Numbered from the stretch's first letter, positions 1-6,641 are shown. The stretch is 10,267 nucleotides of DNA from Nostoc sp. CHAB 5715 (GCF_020829685.1 NZ_JAIVFR010000142.1:1-10267); one strand, 5' to 3'. Made by a program: numbers and translations. The notes: generated by a model from the sequence alone, not told the origin.

Positions 1-1
1 T

Positions 2-40
2 TCCGAATTGTTTGACTTCGATGAAGCAGACATTCCGTAG
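2..40 (+). CDS. C-terminal end of an upstream gene (partial)
   Basis: Reading frame 2 is open from the window edge to a TAG at 38-40 and gives the acidic tail SELFDFDEADIP. The other plus-strand frames do not look like a protein end. Twelve residues are too few to name a family. The next gene starts 218 bases downstream on the same strand, so this is probably a separate transcription unit. The coding status is inferred only from the open frame at the edge and the protein-like composition. Confidence 0.35.
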   Translation, partial: SELFDFDEADIP

Positions 41-198
41 AACGAGCCGGAGGGAGATTGAGTTCATTGCTAAAGCAAGCATTGATTTATGACCCAAAAT
101 TTCCCAATATTTGACAACTACATGCAAGTTTTGGGATTGGGTGATGAAGCGTACTTGTTCTGAACAGTGAAATCAACCTCTTAAAGGTGTAATGTAAT

Positions 199-221
199 TG
201 GGTAGAACCCAGATTTTGACA
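199..221 (+). promoter_or_regulatory. Small hairpin followed by a TTGACA box upstream of the 103-residue gene
   Basis: A perfect 5-bp stem with a 3-base loop (TGGGT-aga-ACCCA, 199-211) is followed by a consensus -35 hexamer TTGACA at 216-221. The best -10 candidates (TTTAAA at 237-242 or TAAAAA at 239-244) are poor and lie less than 20 bases before the ATG at 259. The hairpin could end the upstream transcript or mark the leader of the next gene. This is a weak call based only on pattern. Confidence 0.25.
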
Positions 222-258
222 GGTTTAACTACGTTGTTTAAAAAGGCAGAAACAATAC

Positions 259-570
259 ATGCTACACCGCAAGATTTATCAACTCTGTTGCGATGGGCGC
301 GAGGTATGTGTTTTCTTGCGGGACCAGCAACGCTGGATTGAACGCGCCCGCATCATCGACATAGAGGGAGATTTAGTGACTCTACGTTATGAAACAGAAG
401 AAGAGGACGAAGTTTGTTCTTGGGAAGAAATGGTTCGCCTCGAGAGCATTGGTGCTGTAACGCAAAAACTGGCTTCAGTACCACGCGGTAATGTGGAACC
501 TTTGATGACTGAAGATTGTCCCGAAGCCGAACGCATCCACAACCGTTACACTGACTCAAATCCAGAATAA
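259..570 (+). CDS. Conserved hypothetical cyanobacterial protein (tentatively DUF6679 family)
   Basis: This is a 103-residue soluble protein with no signal peptide or membrane segment. The N-terminal half alternates basic and hydrophobic residues (RKIYQLCCDGREVCVFLRD) and resembles a small beta-rich fold. The middle is strongly acidic (YETEEEDEVCSWEEM, residues 45-59), and the C-terminal third is polar and probably flexible. Cysteines occur at 10, 11, 17, 53 and 87, without a clear metal-binding spacing. The sequence looks like a cyanobacterial conserved protein that I associate from memory with DUF6679. No function is known to me. The ATG at 259 is the first in frame; no strong ribosome binding site precedes it (AAGG lies about 12 bases upstream). 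It stands alone and is convergent with the beta-CASP gene. A heptamer array begins at the base after its stop codon. Confidence 0.75.
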   Translation: MLHRKIYQLCCDGREVCVFLRDQQRWIERARIIDIEGDLVTLRYETEEEDEVCSWEEMVRLESIGAVTQKLASVPRGNVEPLMTEDCPEAERIHNRYTDSNPE

Positions 571-665
571 TTAGTCATTAGTCATTAGTCATTGGTCATT
601 AGTCATTGGTCATTAGTCATTGGTCAAAAATGACAAAGGACAAAGGACAAAGGACAAAAGACAAA
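571..665. repeat. Double heptamer array (STRR type) between convergent genes
   Basis: Eight 7-base units alternate between TTAGTCA and TTGGTCA from 571 to 626. After AAAA come five more 7-base units of a second type, one TGACAAA, three GGACAAA and one AGACAAA (631-665). The two blocks are roughly complementary (TTGGTCA against TGACAAA/GGACAAA), so the transcript could fold into a 7-base-phased imperfect hairpin. A further copy, CTAATGAC at 670-677, complements GTCATTAG in the array and runs into the stop codon of the minus-strand gene. Short tandem heptamers of this kind (STRR) are known from heterocystous cyanobacteria. The array fills nearly all of the 106 bases between the two stop codons and could serve as their shared 3' end. 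Confidence 0.9.
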
Positions 666-676
666 ACAGCTAATGA

Positions 677-2344
677 CTATTGGCTCTCATTCAAACCTTC
701 AAAAGCAGGACAGTAACCTTCTAGAGTTACCTTAAAGTTATACAACGGGGAAGCTGGATTCCAACACCGCTGCCCCCTTTGATGTCGGCAAGTACCGCAA
801 CAGTCTACATCTGTCCATGTATAGCGATCGCTATTTTGATTGAGCAATTCACGTTGAGACAATCCCCTCAATACTAGTTCTTCGCCTTGCCAACGAGCTT
901 CGATTAAACCAGTATCGGCAAATTGCCGCCAACGTGGATCGGTAGTAATCACATCGGCGAGGGTGATTGTGATTACTGTTCCCAACTCTGTCAGTTCGCC
1001 TTCGTAATTAGTTTCTGGTGCTGCCGGTTGTAAAAATGTATCGCCGATAGGCAATTCTACTAAAGTGTCAGCCGCCGGGGAATGGACATGGTAGCGGTTT
1101 TGCAACTCCTCTAAGCTAGTCAAGTCTGCCAAGTAGGCAGGAGAACCGTGAATAAAAATGACGTGCTGGGGTCGCAAATTATGAATTAGCTGCGTAGTAC
1201 CAGGGCCATCACTATGTTGAGCTAAGAGATAAGTTTCAACAGTGGTAGGTGCTAAATATTCTTTATTAACTTTTATATCAATTTTTTCTGGTAGAAGAAT
1301 TAGCCAAGGGCCAGTGTCTAGTTGGCAGTGCTTACCCAAATCATCTGTAGAGTCGGTGAGGACTATACAAGGTGACTTACCCACAGTGGGACGATGTTCT
1401 GCTTGTAAACGACGCACGCGCGGACGCACTCGTTCATCCCAAAATAAAGGTTGATGGCGGGCGAAGTTCTGTACAGATGGGGGAAGGTGGGGTAGCAGTT
1501 CTAAGTAGGCATCACACCCAGTGGCGACAGCACCATCTACCCAGATATCTAAATCTCGTCCGGTGAAATGGTGATGAGAGCGTAAGAGCATTAATAATTC
1601 TTGACCCAGCCCTAAAGCCGGAGTGGGAAGGATTACAGAACATTGGTCAGCGATCGCCCGATTAATTCGTTCTACTAATTGATTTTCTTGGTTGCGGCGG
1701 TGAGGATGACGGGATGTGCCATAACTGCCTTCAATAATTAGCACATCCAAGTCTAATCCTCGCAGTTCCTCTAAACGCAAACCTTCTACCAACCGAGAGT
1801 TCGACAAGAAAAAATCTCCTGTATACAGTAGTTTGTAACTACGCTGCTTAGTGGTGTAGGTAAGGAGAATTGCCACAGCCCCCGGTAGATGCCCGGAGGG
1901 AAATAATTCTGCCACCAAACCATCTTGGAATTCCACAGGCGATCGCAACGGCAAGGCATGACAAAATTGAGAAATTTCCTCAGGATCTTGGTTTAGCCAA
2001 TTCAACGGCAGTAACTTGCTGGTTACTTCGCTACCATAAATAGGTAACTTTGGAAAAGCTTTATGCAGTGCCAGTAAGCCTCTGGCGTGATCTGGGTGAG
2101 CGTGACTAATCAAAACGAAATCTGCTGGTGGGGGCGAACCAACTCCCCGTACCGACTTAGTAAGCCCCTTCGCCAGCGATGAAATATCCTCCAAACCACA
2201 ATCCAACAGGATGCGGTGTGGCCCCATCTTCACCAATAAACACACACCCTCATCGTAATGCTGGACACTATAGGGGAAACATTCTAATTCACTACCCCCT
2301 TCCGCAGCATCTACGCGAGAGGATGCCGACAGATTATCCCTCAT
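677..2344 (-). CDS. Beta-CASP metallo-beta-lactamase-fold protein (probable RNA-processing nuclease) with C-terminal cysteine cluster
   Basis: This 555-residue protein shows every core metal-site motif: Asp48 (LLDCG), HAHPDH at 81-86, His152 (SGHLPGA) and Asp177 (YTGDF). The beta-CASP part follows, with motif A Glu205 (IIEGSYG), a typical helix start PALGLGQELLMLL (242-254), motif B His377 (QHSDG) and motif C His399 (IHGSP). Proteins with this set, such as RNase J and CPSF73/Ysh1-like enzymes, cleave RNA, so a cytoplasmic zinc-dependent ribonuclease is the likely role. A beta-rich region follows at about 425-500. The tail carries CCGTC (515-519), Cys527 and Cys545 before CPAFE and may bind another metal. 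A purine-rich GGGGAGGAG lies just before the ATG at 2344 and supports this start. RNase J is usually similar in length but has a different C-terminal domain, so this is a separate subgroup. Substrate unknown. Confidence 0.85.
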   Translation of the reverse strand: MRDNLSASSRVDAAEGGSELECFPYSVQHYDEGVCLLVKMGPHRILLDCGLEDISSLAKGLTKSVRGVGSPPPADFVLISHAHPDHARGLLALHKAFPKLPIYGSEVTSKLLPLNWLNQDPEEISQFCHALPLRSPVEFQDGLVAELFPSGHLPGAVAILLTYTTKQRSYKLLYTGDFFLSNSRLVEGLRLEELRGLDLDVLIIEGSYGTSRHPHRRNQENQLVERINRAIADQCSVILPTPALGLGQELLMLLRSHHHFTGRDLDIWVDGAVATGCDAYLELLPHLPPSVQNFARHQPLFWDERVRPRVRRLQAEHRPTVGKSPCIVLTDSTDDLGKHCQLDTGPWLILLPEKIDIKVNKEYLAPTTVETYLLAQHSDGPGTTQLIHNLRPQHVIFIHGSPAYLADLTSLEELQNRYHVHSPAADTLVELPIGDTFLQPAAPETNYEGELTELGTVITITLADVITTDPRWRQFADTGLIEARWQGEELVLRGLSQRELLNQNSDRYTWTDVDCCGTCRHQRGQRCWNPASPLYNFKVTLEGYCPAFEGLNESQ

Positions 2345-2643
2345 GCTCTCCTCCCCTCAAACCTCATCATCATGGACATATCCCAAAAGCCAAAAATTAC
2401 ACAAATTTTGGTTTTGTGACTTAGGGGTAAGTTTTATCGTGCGCCCCTACACCCTGAGAATACAGATTTTTGATTGGGGAGGACGCCTCTACCGAACCCG
2501 CACTGGTTCAGAAAGGTGGACTAACCAGAAGCCATCAAATTACTAGCTAAAGGATGCCTCTTGTTTATTTTCCCTTTGCAAGTTCTGAACGCTCTTAACC
2601 AACTCACACTACAGGAAGTTGCCCAAGCGTTTACAGATTTATC
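2345..2643. other. Intergenic stretch with inverted repeats and possible gene debris
   Basis: No convincing gene is visible. Upstream of the beta-CASP gene there is an inverted repeat CCAAAA...TTTTGG at about 2390-2412 and another, TAGGGG (2422-2427) with CCCCTA (2444-2449). Two weakly protein-like plus-strand fragments follow. One is open to a stop near 2546 and ends in a polar stretch (GGRLYRTRTGSERWTNQ). The other, in a shifted frame, ends near 2668 (LNALNQLTLQEVAQAFTDLS). Neither has a good start, and the frames do not join. They could be remains of a decayed gene or chance. Any promoter of the beta-CASP gene would be here, reading leftward. Confidence 0.35.
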
Positions 2644-2766
2644 TCAATGTGCAGAGCCATTGCCGTGATAGTTATCTGAATCATAGAATCCATTTTTTGT
2701 GCCAAAAAATAAGCACGAAAGTGTAAAGATAACTGTCAATCCAGCTAGAATCAGCTTTACATCCAT
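2644..2766 (-). CDS. Small single-span membrane protein, 40 residues
   Basis: A short frame reads ATG at 2766 to TGA at 2644. It starts MDVKLILAGLTVIFTLSCLF, a membrane helix of about 18 residues (4-22). A hydrophilic tail follows, FGTKNGFYDSDNYHGNGSAH, rich in Gly, Asn, Asp, Tyr and His. A clean helix followed by a compositionally distinct tail is unlikely by chance in this AT-rich intergenic region. The tail looks like one I remember from small conserved cyanobacterial proteins, but I cannot name a family. A GGGGC lies about 9-13 bases upstream of the ATG as a weak ribosome binding site. The gene is divergent from the RDD gene. Its size and topology fit an accessory subunit of a membrane complex, such as a photosynthetic or respiratory one; that role is inference only. 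It is easily missed because of its length. Confidence 0.6.
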   Translation of the reverse strand: MDVKLILAGLTVIFTLSCLFFGTKNGFYDSDNYHGNGSAH

Positions 2767-3183
2767 TTTTTTGCTGCCCCTTACTTAAAGACTTTCCTAT
2801 ATTAATTTAGTGCTTCCGCAATCAAACGTAATCGCTAGAAAATCTTTACTATGCTTATGTGGATTGGGCAATAGGTAAATTTACCGCAATCAGTCAGATT
2901 GTAGAACCTTTCGGTTCACCTGTCCATTGATCTAGATGTAAAGCAATATGACACCAGGAGCAATCCTCTACACCCTCTAAAAATCCTCAGTAGTTAGGAT
3001 TGATCCACTGTTCAAATAAGCTTTTGAGGCTGTTTAAATACAAACGTTTAATAATTTACTAAACTTTACCAAAAACGCTCTCTTCATCCAAAACTAGTCT
3101 CAACGCCAAACCCAAGCCATCACCTTAATATTAAAAGCAGGAGCAATTATTTCCCAACCCCTAAATAAAAATACCTGTGTTGT
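2767..3183. other. Intergenic region between divergent genes, rich in short inverted repeats
   Basis: These 417 bases hold no gene that I can support. They are AT-rich and must contain the promoters for the 40-residue gene (leftward) and the RDD gene (rightward). A leftward promoter candidate is TTGATT (complement of 2820-2825) and TATAGG (complement of 2796-2801), 18 bases apart, which is a poor match to consensus. A cluster of three inverted repeats lies at 2874-2917. Two competing stems share the arm AGGATT(G) at 2996-3002. A perfect TTAATATTAA palindrome occurs at 3126-3135. No T-run terminator, tRNA or known riboswitch core was seen. Confidence 0.5.
2874..2917. repeat. Three consecutive short inverted repeats
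   Basis: Within 44 bases there are a perfect 12-base palindrome GGTAAATTTACC (2874-2885), a 5-bp stem CAATC-agtca-GATTG (2887-2901) and a 5-bp stem GAACC-tttc-GGTTC (2904-2917). They are nearly end to end, with one or two bases between them. They lie about 110 bases before the start of the leftward 40-residue gene. They could be an operator for a dimeric regulator or part of a structured leader RNA. None matches a named regulatory RNA that I recognise. Confidence 0.4.
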
Positions 3184-3741
3184 ATGACTATTGAACGACT
3201 TCCCCAAAAACACTATCCCAAGGCTGAGATTGGGCGGCGAGGTATGGCATTGGGGCTTGATTTCCTTGGTGTCTGGTTAGTCAGTTCCCTACTGGGAGGC
3301 GGCGATATCGGTATTCAATTTGTGCAAATCCTAGTTTTTGTGATACTTTGGCTAATTTTGCGGGTGCTGGTGGTATACAACAATCAAGGGCAAAGTTTAG
3401 GGCGTTGGGCGTTCGATTTAAAGGTGTTGGAAGTTGAAGATGGGGAAGTAGTGAGCAGAATTCCAGCTTTACTCTCACTGCTAAAGCGAGAGGCGATCGT
3501 CGGCTTGGGTGCCCTTTTAGTGTCAATTGCCCTGAGCAATATTAGAGCTAATCCCACTGCTATACTGCTAGTACTTCCCCTAGCAATTGATTGTGGGACT
3601 GCCTTCTCTGATGCCCAAATGCGGCAGGCTTTACACGATCGCTATTGTGGAACTTTTATCGTTTCGTCGCGTCGTGGCTACTCGCTCGATATAAAAGTTA
3701 AAAGATTAGTTGATAATATGCGGCGGAATGTGAGAAGATAG
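3184..3741 (+). CDS. RDD-family integral membrane protein
   Basis: The protein has 185 residues and about four membrane segments (roughly 22-38, 46-65, 103-119 and 125-140). It shows the RDD-domain marks: RRGMALGLDF near the start (paired Arg18-19, then Asp26), QGQSLGRWAFDLKV after the second helix (68-81), Lys/Arg101-102 before the third helix, and ALHDRYCGTFIV (149-160) at the end, matching the usual LHDRxxGTxVV. The last 25 residues are basic and cytoplasmic by the positive-inside rule. RDD proteins are poorly understood; transport roles have been proposed for some. The ATG at 3184 keeps the first Arg motif, whereas the next Met (residue 21) would remove it. The L33 gene starts 43 bases downstream on the same strand, so co-transcription with the ribosomal genes is plausible. 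Confidence 0.85.
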   Translation: MTIERLPQKHYPKAEIGRRGMALGLDFLGVWLVSSLLGGGDIGIQFVQILVFVILWLILRVLVVYNNQGQSLGRWAFDLKVLEVEDGEVVSRIPALLSLLKREAIVGLGALLVSIALSNIRANPTAILLVLPLAIDCGTAFSDAQMRQALHDRYCGTFIVSSRRGYSLDIKVKRLVDNMRRNVRR

Positions 3742-3784
3742 TCATTTGTGTTAATTCTCTTCAGGCTTCACTGTTTGTAAGATT

Positions 3785-3979
3785 ATGGCTAAGAGTAAAG
3801 GTGTCCGCATTATTATCACACTAGAGTGTACTGAGTGCCGGACAAATTTAGACAAGCGTTCTGCTGGTGTTTCACGTTATACCAGCACCAAGAATCGCCG
3901 CAACACCACTAACCGGCTAGAACTGAAAAAGTTCTGCACCCACTGCAACAAACATACCGTTCACAAGGAAATTAAGTAG
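3785..3979 (+). CDS. rpmG: 50S ribosomal protein L33
   Basis: This is a 64-residue basic protein. It begins [18 protein letters not shown] and carries two CxxC pairs, Cys15/Cys18 and Cys51/Cys54 ([11 protein letters not shown]). This is the zinc-binding (C+) form of L33. The [19 protein letters not shown] segment is typical of cyanobacterial and plastid L33. It is a structural part of the large subunit near the E site. Only two bases separate its stop codon from the S18 start, so the two genes are almost certainly translated from one mRNA. The order L33 then S18 is also found in plastid genomes. Confidence 0.97.
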   Translation: MAKSKGVRIIITLECTECRTNLDKRSAGVSRYTSTKNRRNTTNRLELKKFCTHCNKHTVHKEIK

Positions 3980-3981
3980 AG

Positions 3982-4197
3982 ATGAGTTATTTCCGTCGTC
4001 GCCTTTCTCCAATCAAGCCAGGAGAACCAATCGATTATAAAGATGTTGATTTACTGCGTAAGTTTGTCACCGAGCGGGGTAAGATATTGCCACGTCGGAT
4101 TACTGGGCTTACATCTCAGCAACAGCGAGAGTTGACATTAGCAATTAAACGTTCGCGGATTGTGGCTTTGTTGCCATTTATCAATGCGGAAGGCTAA
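3982..4197 (+). CDS. rpsR: 30S ribosomal protein S18
   Basis: The 71-residue protein matches S18 over its whole length. It has a basic N-terminus ([11 protein letters not shown]), then [19 protein letters not shown] (17-35), [20 protein letters not shown] (37-56) and [10 protein letters not shown] (57-66). S18 binds the 30S platform next to S6. It is the second gene of the L33-S18 pair with a two-base gap. Its ribosome binding site is a weak GTAGAG inside the end of rpmG, so translational coupling is likely. A long repeat array begins eight bases after its stop codon. Confidence 0.97.
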   Translation: MSYFRRRLSPIKPGEPIDYKDVDLLRKFVTERGKILPRRITGLTSQQQRELTLAIKRSRIVALLPFINAEG

Positions 4198-4204
4198 AAA
4201 TAGT

Positions 4205-4495
4205 GATGAGTTATGAGTTATGAGTTATGAGTTATCAATTAACTCCTCACTCCTCACTCCTCACTCCTAACTAATTTAAATTGATGAGTTAGAAGTTATG
4301 AGTTATCAATTAACTCCTCACTCCTCACTCCTCACTCCTAACTAATTTAAATTGATGAGTTAGAAGTTATGAGTTATCAATTAACTCCTCACTCCTCACT
4401 CCTAACTAATTTAAATTGATGAGTTAGAAGTTATGAGTTATGGGTTATGAGTTATCAATTAACTCCTCACTCCTCACTCCTAACTAATTTAAACT
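4205..4495. repeat. Nested long tandem repeat: four units built from heptamers
   Basis: Four tandem units lie at 4205-4282, 4283-4353, 4354-4417 and 4418-4495, with lengths 78, 71, 64 and 78. Each has GATGAGTTA and 7-base copies of TGAGTTA (variants GAAGTTA, TGGGTTA), then the spacer TCAAT, then TAACT with copies of CCTCACT, then CCTAACT and AATTTAAATT. The lengths differ only by multiples of 7 because heptamer numbers vary in each arm. GAGTTA and TAACTC pair perfectly across the spacer. Farther heptamers still pair at about five of seven positions, giving a long imperfect hairpin per unit. CTAACT and AGTTAG also pair across each unit junction, around the palindrome AATTTAAATT. This matches the tandem repeat classes (STRR/LTRR) reported in heterocystous cyanobacteria. 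It fills the 324-base gap between rpsR and the exoribonuclease gene. Confidence 0.92.
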
Positions 4496-4521
4496 GTTCA
4501 CCAAATTAAAGTGCGAGAGTT

Positions 4522-6582
4522 GTGGAGAAGGGGACGCTAGTTGAATTTAGGGTTCAAAGCGATCGCCGTCTGGGCATCGTAGAACGCCCAGACGGTAAAA
4601 CCCGCTGGTTTGTGGTAGACGAACGTGGTCAATCCCACAGCCTCGCGCCTAGACAAATAACTTATACAGTTACCAAAGAGACCTACAAGCCCTCAGAGAT
4701 TGCCAATTTTCTGGAGCAGGTTAAGCCTTATTTAGATCCATCTAGCTTAGAAGTGGCTTGGGAATTACTGGTTGAAGATGGGGAAACAGTCACCCCAGAT
4801 CAAATGGCAAATTTGCTATTTTCTGAATCAACTGCCCCTCCTTGTTACGCCGCCCATTGCTTGTTATCAGACGACAAACTTTATTTCAAGCAAAAAGGAG
4901 ACGCTTACGAGCCGCGAACTGCTGCTCAGGTGGCAGAACGCAAGCACCAGATGGAAGTAGAGGCGCTAAAAGCTAAGGGACAGCAGGAATTTTTAACTCG
5001 TGTAGAGCAGGCGCTCAAAGGTGAAGCAGTAGAGTGGGGGCGCCACGATCGCCAGCGCTTAGAAGGACTCGAAAAATACGCAGCGCTGCTTGCTGACACC
5101 GTGCGGACAGGGGTGAATTATGACTCCTTGGCTCGCGCTTATCCGCCAAGCGCTTCAGTATTAGAAACTATGACCATGCTGGGACGGCCCACAACACCCC
5201 AAGGGGCCTTTCAACTGTTGGTGGATTTGGGTTGCTGGAGTCCTTATGAAAACTTGTTCCTGCGTCGTTCTTCAATTCCGATCCAATTTCCTAATAAGGT
5301 ATTAGAAGTGGCGCAACAGCGTTTGGATTTCCCGCCAATTGACTCAGATACAAACCGCCTTGATCTGACTCACCTGAAGGTCTACACCATTGATGATGAA
5401 ACTACCACAGAGATCGACGATGGTCTGAGTTGGGAAGTACTCCCCGATGGACAAGAACGGCTGTGGGTGCATATCGCCGATCCCACTCGATGGTTAGTGC
5501 CGGAAGATGAATTAGATTTGGAAGCCAGAAAGCGGGGTAGCACAGTCTATTTACCTACGGGGATGATTCCCATGTTCCCAGAGGTATTAGCAACTGGGCC
5601 AATGAGTCTGATCCAGGGACGGGTTTGTTGCGCCCTCAGCTTCGGAATTATTTTAGATATAACTGGGGCAGTAGAAGATTACAGCATTCATACCAGCTTA
5701 ATTAAGCCGACTTATCGCCTCACCTACGAAGATGTAGATGAAATGCTGCAATTACGGGTACAGGCAGAACCGGAAATTGCAGCGATCGCAACTTGGGCAC
5801 AGAAGCGCAAAGCTTGGCGTTACGCCCAAGGGGCAATTAGCATCACCATGCCGGAAGCGATGATCAAAGTCAAAGGTGACGAGATCAATATTGACATTTT
5901 GGACGATTCCCCGTCGCGGCAAGTAGTGGCAGAAATGATGATTGTTGCCGGTGAAGTTGCGGCTCGTTATGGTAAAGCTCATAACATACCTTTGCCCTTT
6001 CGCGGTCAGCCCCAACCAGAATTACCCCCAGAAGAAGAATTGCTGCTACTTCCTGCCGGATTCGTTCGCGCTTGCGCTATGCGTCGTTGTATGCCCAAGA
6101 GCGAAATGAGCATTACGCCTCTGCGCCATGCTGGTTTGGGTTTGGATACTTACACTCAAGCAACCTCTCCCATTCGCCGTTACAGTGATTTGCTTACCCA
6201 CTTCCAACTTAAAGCCCATTTGCGGGGTGAAGTTCTGCCATTTACCGCAGATCAACTTAAAGAAGTGATGATGACTGTCACCAGCATCACCCAAGAGGTG
6301 ACGATGGTAGAACGGCAAACTAATAGATATTATGCTCTAGAGTATTTACGCCGCCATCCAGAAGAAACTTGGGATGTAACAGTGTTGATGTGGCTGCGAG
6401 AAGACAGCAACTTGGCCCTAATTTTGTTAGAAGATTTGGGCTTGCAGTTACCAATGGTTTTCAAGCGTTCTGTGAAGTTGGGCGAACAGATATTGGTGAA
6501 AGTCAGCCACGCCGATCCGCAAAAAGATATGATCCAGTTTCAAGAAATAGTTTATCAAGAAGCCCAAACAGCAGCGAATTAA
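4522..6582 (+). CDS. RNase II/R-family 3'-5' exoribonuclease (RNB domain)
   Basis: The 686-residue protein degrades RNA from the 3' end. An N-terminal SH3-like barrel (about 3-50, GTLVEFRV...RPDGKTRWFVVDERG) is followed by a helical, winged-helix-like part (about 55-240). The RNB domain runs from about 278 to 575. Its acidic metal site is TIDDETTTEIDDGLS, with Asp291, Asp299 and Asp300. Glu297 stands where E. coli RNase II has Asp207, which I recall as usual in cyanobacterial and plastid forms. ADPTRWLVPEDELDLEA (319-335) and ATSPIRRYSDLLTH (547-560, catalytic Arg region) are further RNB signatures. The C-terminal part (about 612-677) looks like a reduced S1-like domain. The start is GTG at 4522, supported by GAGAG upstream; a TAA at 4507 closes the frame before it. 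Annotated variously as rnb, rnr or vacB; I cannot choose a symbol. Confidence 0.93.
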   Translation: MEKGTLVEFRVQSDRRLGIVERPDGKTRWFVVDERGQSHSLAPRQITYTVTKETYKPSEIANFLEQVKPYLDPSSLEVAWELLVEDGETVTPDQMANLLFSESTAPPCYAAHCLLSDDKLYFKQKGDAYEPRTAAQVAERKHQMEVEALKAKGQQEFLTRVEQALKGEAVEWGRHDRQRLEGLEKYAALLADTVRTGVNYDSLARAYPPSASVLETMTMLGRPTTPQGAFQLLVDLGCWSPYENLFLRRSSIPIQFPNKVLEVAQQRLDFPPIDSDTNRLDLTHLKVYTIDDETTTEIDDGLSWEVLPDGQERLWVHIADPTRWLVPEDELDLEARKRGSTVYLPTGMIPMFPEVLATGPMSLIQGRVCCALSFGIILDITGAVEDYSIHTSLIKPTYRLTYEDVDEMLQLRVQAEPEIAAIATWAQKRKAWRYAQGAISITMPEAMIKVKGDEINIDILDDSPSRQVVAEMMIVAGEVAARYGKAHNIPLPFRGQPQPELPPEEELLLLPAGFVRACAMRRCMPKSEMSITPLRHAGLGLDTYTQATSPIRRYSDLLTHFQLKAHLRGEVLPFTADQLKEVMMTVTSITQEVTMVERQTNRYYALEYLRRHPEETWDVTVLMWLREDSNLALILLEDLGLQLPMVFKRSVKLGEQILVKVSHADPQKDMIQFQEIVYQEAQTAAN

Positions 6583-6586
6583 CTAA

Positions 6587-6620
6587 TTTGTCATTTGTCA
6601 TTTGTCATTTGTCATTTGTA
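6587..6620. repeat. TTTGTCA heptamer array after the exoribonuclease gene
   Basis: Four perfect copies of TTTGTCA (6587-6614) and a partial fifth begin four bases after the stop codon of the exoribonuclease gene. The unit is the exact reverse complement of TGACAAA at 631-637, so this is the same repeat family in the other orientation. Confidence 0.9.
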
Positions 6621-6641
6621 ATACTCGCCAGAGGCTAGTAT
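6621..6641 (+). terminator. Hairpin downstream of the exoribonuclease gene, possible transcript end
   Basis: ATACT (6621-6625) pairs with AGTAT (6637-6641). After one C-T mismatch, GCC pairs with GGC around the loop AGA. There is no T-run directly after it, so it is not a classical intrinsic terminator. Processing or RNA stabilisation is equally possible. Confidence 0.3.

Noticed and set aside
2343..2546. 67-codon plus-strand frame over the start of the beta-CASP gene
   Set aside because: It has no ribosome binding site, begins antisense to a real gene, and only its last third looks protein-like. It is treated as possible debris and not as a gene.
2709..2717. Lipoprotein signal in the 40-residue protein (LSC)
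   Set aside because: The residues before Cys18 (Thr-Leu-Ser) do not fit a lipobox, and cleavage would leave only 23 residues. A membrane anchor fits better.
2904..2924. tRNA fragment suggested by GGTTCACC
   Set aside because: No acceptor stem, anticodon arm or D-arm can be built around it. It is the arm of a short local hairpin.
4236..4268. Yfr1-like small RNA, because ACTCCTCAC resembles its conserved core
   Set aside because: The match arises from repeated CCTCACT heptamers, and the flanking two-hairpin layout of Yfr1 is absent.
4205..4495. CRISPR array
   Set aside because: The units are direct tandem copies without unique spacers, and their lengths vary by heptamers. This is a tandem repeat.
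5752..6318. Minus-strand frames of 87 and 90 codons inside the exoribonuclease gene
   Set aside because: They lie antisense to the conserved RNB domain, which is well supported, and their translations resemble no protein.
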